Assembly (NCBI GenBank): GCA_029263035.1
Contig: JAJCYF010000167.1
Coordinates: 1-5,088, forward strand
Reading direction: 5' to 3'
Origin: Actinomycetes bacterium
Lineage (GTDB): Bacteria > Actinomycetota > CADDZG01 > JAHWKV01
DNA length: 5,088 bases
Shown here: piece after piece, positions 4,684 through 5,088 of the stretch
How positions within the stretch are numbered: the first letter of the stretch is position 1
Layout: every line of letters starts with the position of its first letter
Translations under genes and position numbers: made by a program
Notes under the pieces: generated by a model
Databases searched by the model: none
Seen by the model: the letters and a program-made list of their open reading frames with translations, nothing else
Told to the model about the DNA's origin: nothing

Positions 4684-5088
4684 TTGTCCCCCGGAATCGT
4701 CACTGCGGTGGTCCTGGCTGCCGGCAGCGGCCGGCGTGTCGGAGCCGACCTGCCCAAGCAGTTCCTTGTCCTGGGCGACCGCCCCATGCTCCACCACAGC
4801 CTGGCGGTTCTTGAGGGTTGTGAGCAGGTGAGCGGCATCGTGGTCGCCCTGCCGGCGGGAGATGCACCCGACCTCGATGAATTTGAGAAGATCACCGATC
4901 GGGTCGAGGGCGGCGTCACCCGCCAGGCCTCGCTGCAGCACGCCCTGGCCCGGCTGCCGGAGCGGACCGACACGGTTCTGGTCCACGACGCCGCCCGCCC
5001 CCTGGTCGACCGGCCGATGATCGAGAGCCTGCTCGCCGGCCTGGACGAAGGCTGCGACGGCGTGATCCCGGCCATCCCGATGGAGGAC
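4684..5088 (+). CDS. ispD: 2-C-methyl-D-erythritol 4-phosphate cytidylyltransferase IspD, N-terminal part (3' end outside window)
   Basis: IspD joins CTP and 2-C-methyl-D-erythritol 4-phosphate to give CDP-methylerythritol and pyrophosphate, the third step of the non-mevalonate (MEP) isoprenoid pathway, in the cytoplasm. The frame is open to the end of the window and gives 135 of about 220-240 expected residues. The nucleotidyltransferase signature LAAGSGRRVG is at 11-20, followed by PKQ at 24-26; the Arg and Lys here correspond to the CTP-phosphate-binding residues. GGVTRQASL at 76-84 and VHDAARP at 100-106 are the other conserved IspD blocks, and IPAIPMED at the window edge fits the next strand. 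The start is TTG with a clear ribosome binding site. In related genomes carD-ispD-ispF is a common order, so ispF may follow beyond the window. No separate promoter was recognised, so transcription probably comes by read-through from carD past the hairpin at 4616-4669. Identity is secure. Confidence 0.96.
   Translation, partial: MSPGIVTAVVLAAGSGRRVGADLPKQFLVLGDRPMLHHSLAVLEGCEQVSGIVVALPAGDAPDLDEFEKITDRVEGGVTRQASLQHALARLPERTDTVLVHDAARPLVDRPMIESLLAGLDEGCDGVIPAIPMED

Noticed and set aside
4670..4687. ATG just before ispD
   Set aside because: It is out of frame with the conserved IspD sequence and overlaps the Shine-Dalgarno sequence. The TTG at 4684 fits both frame and spacing.

Overview
The window looks like a chromosomal piece of a high-GC bacterium, most likely an actinomycete relative (phylum Actinomycetota). 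The evidence is the sequence of the housekeeping genes. The ClpC tail and the CarD protein resemble the mycobacterial proteins closely along their length. The gene neighbourhood clpC / radA / carD / ispD is a known actinobacterial (and partly Bacillus) cluster. Two genes also appear to be transcribed as leaderless mRNAs, which is common in this phylum. No genus can be assigned from the sequence alone. Nothing indicates a plasmid, phage, insertion sequence, CRISPR array, tRNA or rRNA gene.

Layout, left to right. (1) 1-678, +: the last 225 codons of clpC, the AAA+ unfoldase of the ClpCP protease. (2) 698-731: a strong symmetrical hairpin that can terminate both converging transcripts. (3) 757-2499, -: a 580-residue protein made of a 12-helix YcaD-like major facilitator transporter and an unusual C-terminal domain. 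That domain looks like an alpha/beta-hydrolase fold that has lost its catalytic residues. (4) 2500-2585: an 86-bp divergent control region with a -10-like hexamer placed just before each start codon, so both mRNAs are predicted to be leaderless. (5) 2586-3953, +: complete radA. (6) 3954-4103: a 150-bp non-coding region with a likely extended -10 promoter and two hairpins in the carD leader. (7) 4104-4598, +: complete carD, starting with TTG. (8) 4616-4669: a terminator-like hairpin ending only 3 bases before the ispD ribosome binding site. (9) 4684-5088, +: the first 135 codons of ispD, also with a TTG start, cut by the window end.

The genes do not form one pathway. They are a housekeeping set that tends to stay together: protein quality control (ClpC), recombination repair (RadA), global control of transcription initiation (CarD) and isoprenoid precursor synthesis (IspD). 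Two departures from the usual order stand out. The transporter gene sits in reverse orientation between clpC and radA. disA, the c-di-AMP synthase gene that usually follows radA, is absent, and radA is followed directly by the carD promoter region. The most unusual single item is the transporter fused to a degenerate hydrolase domain. I did not find a clear new multi-gene system in this window.
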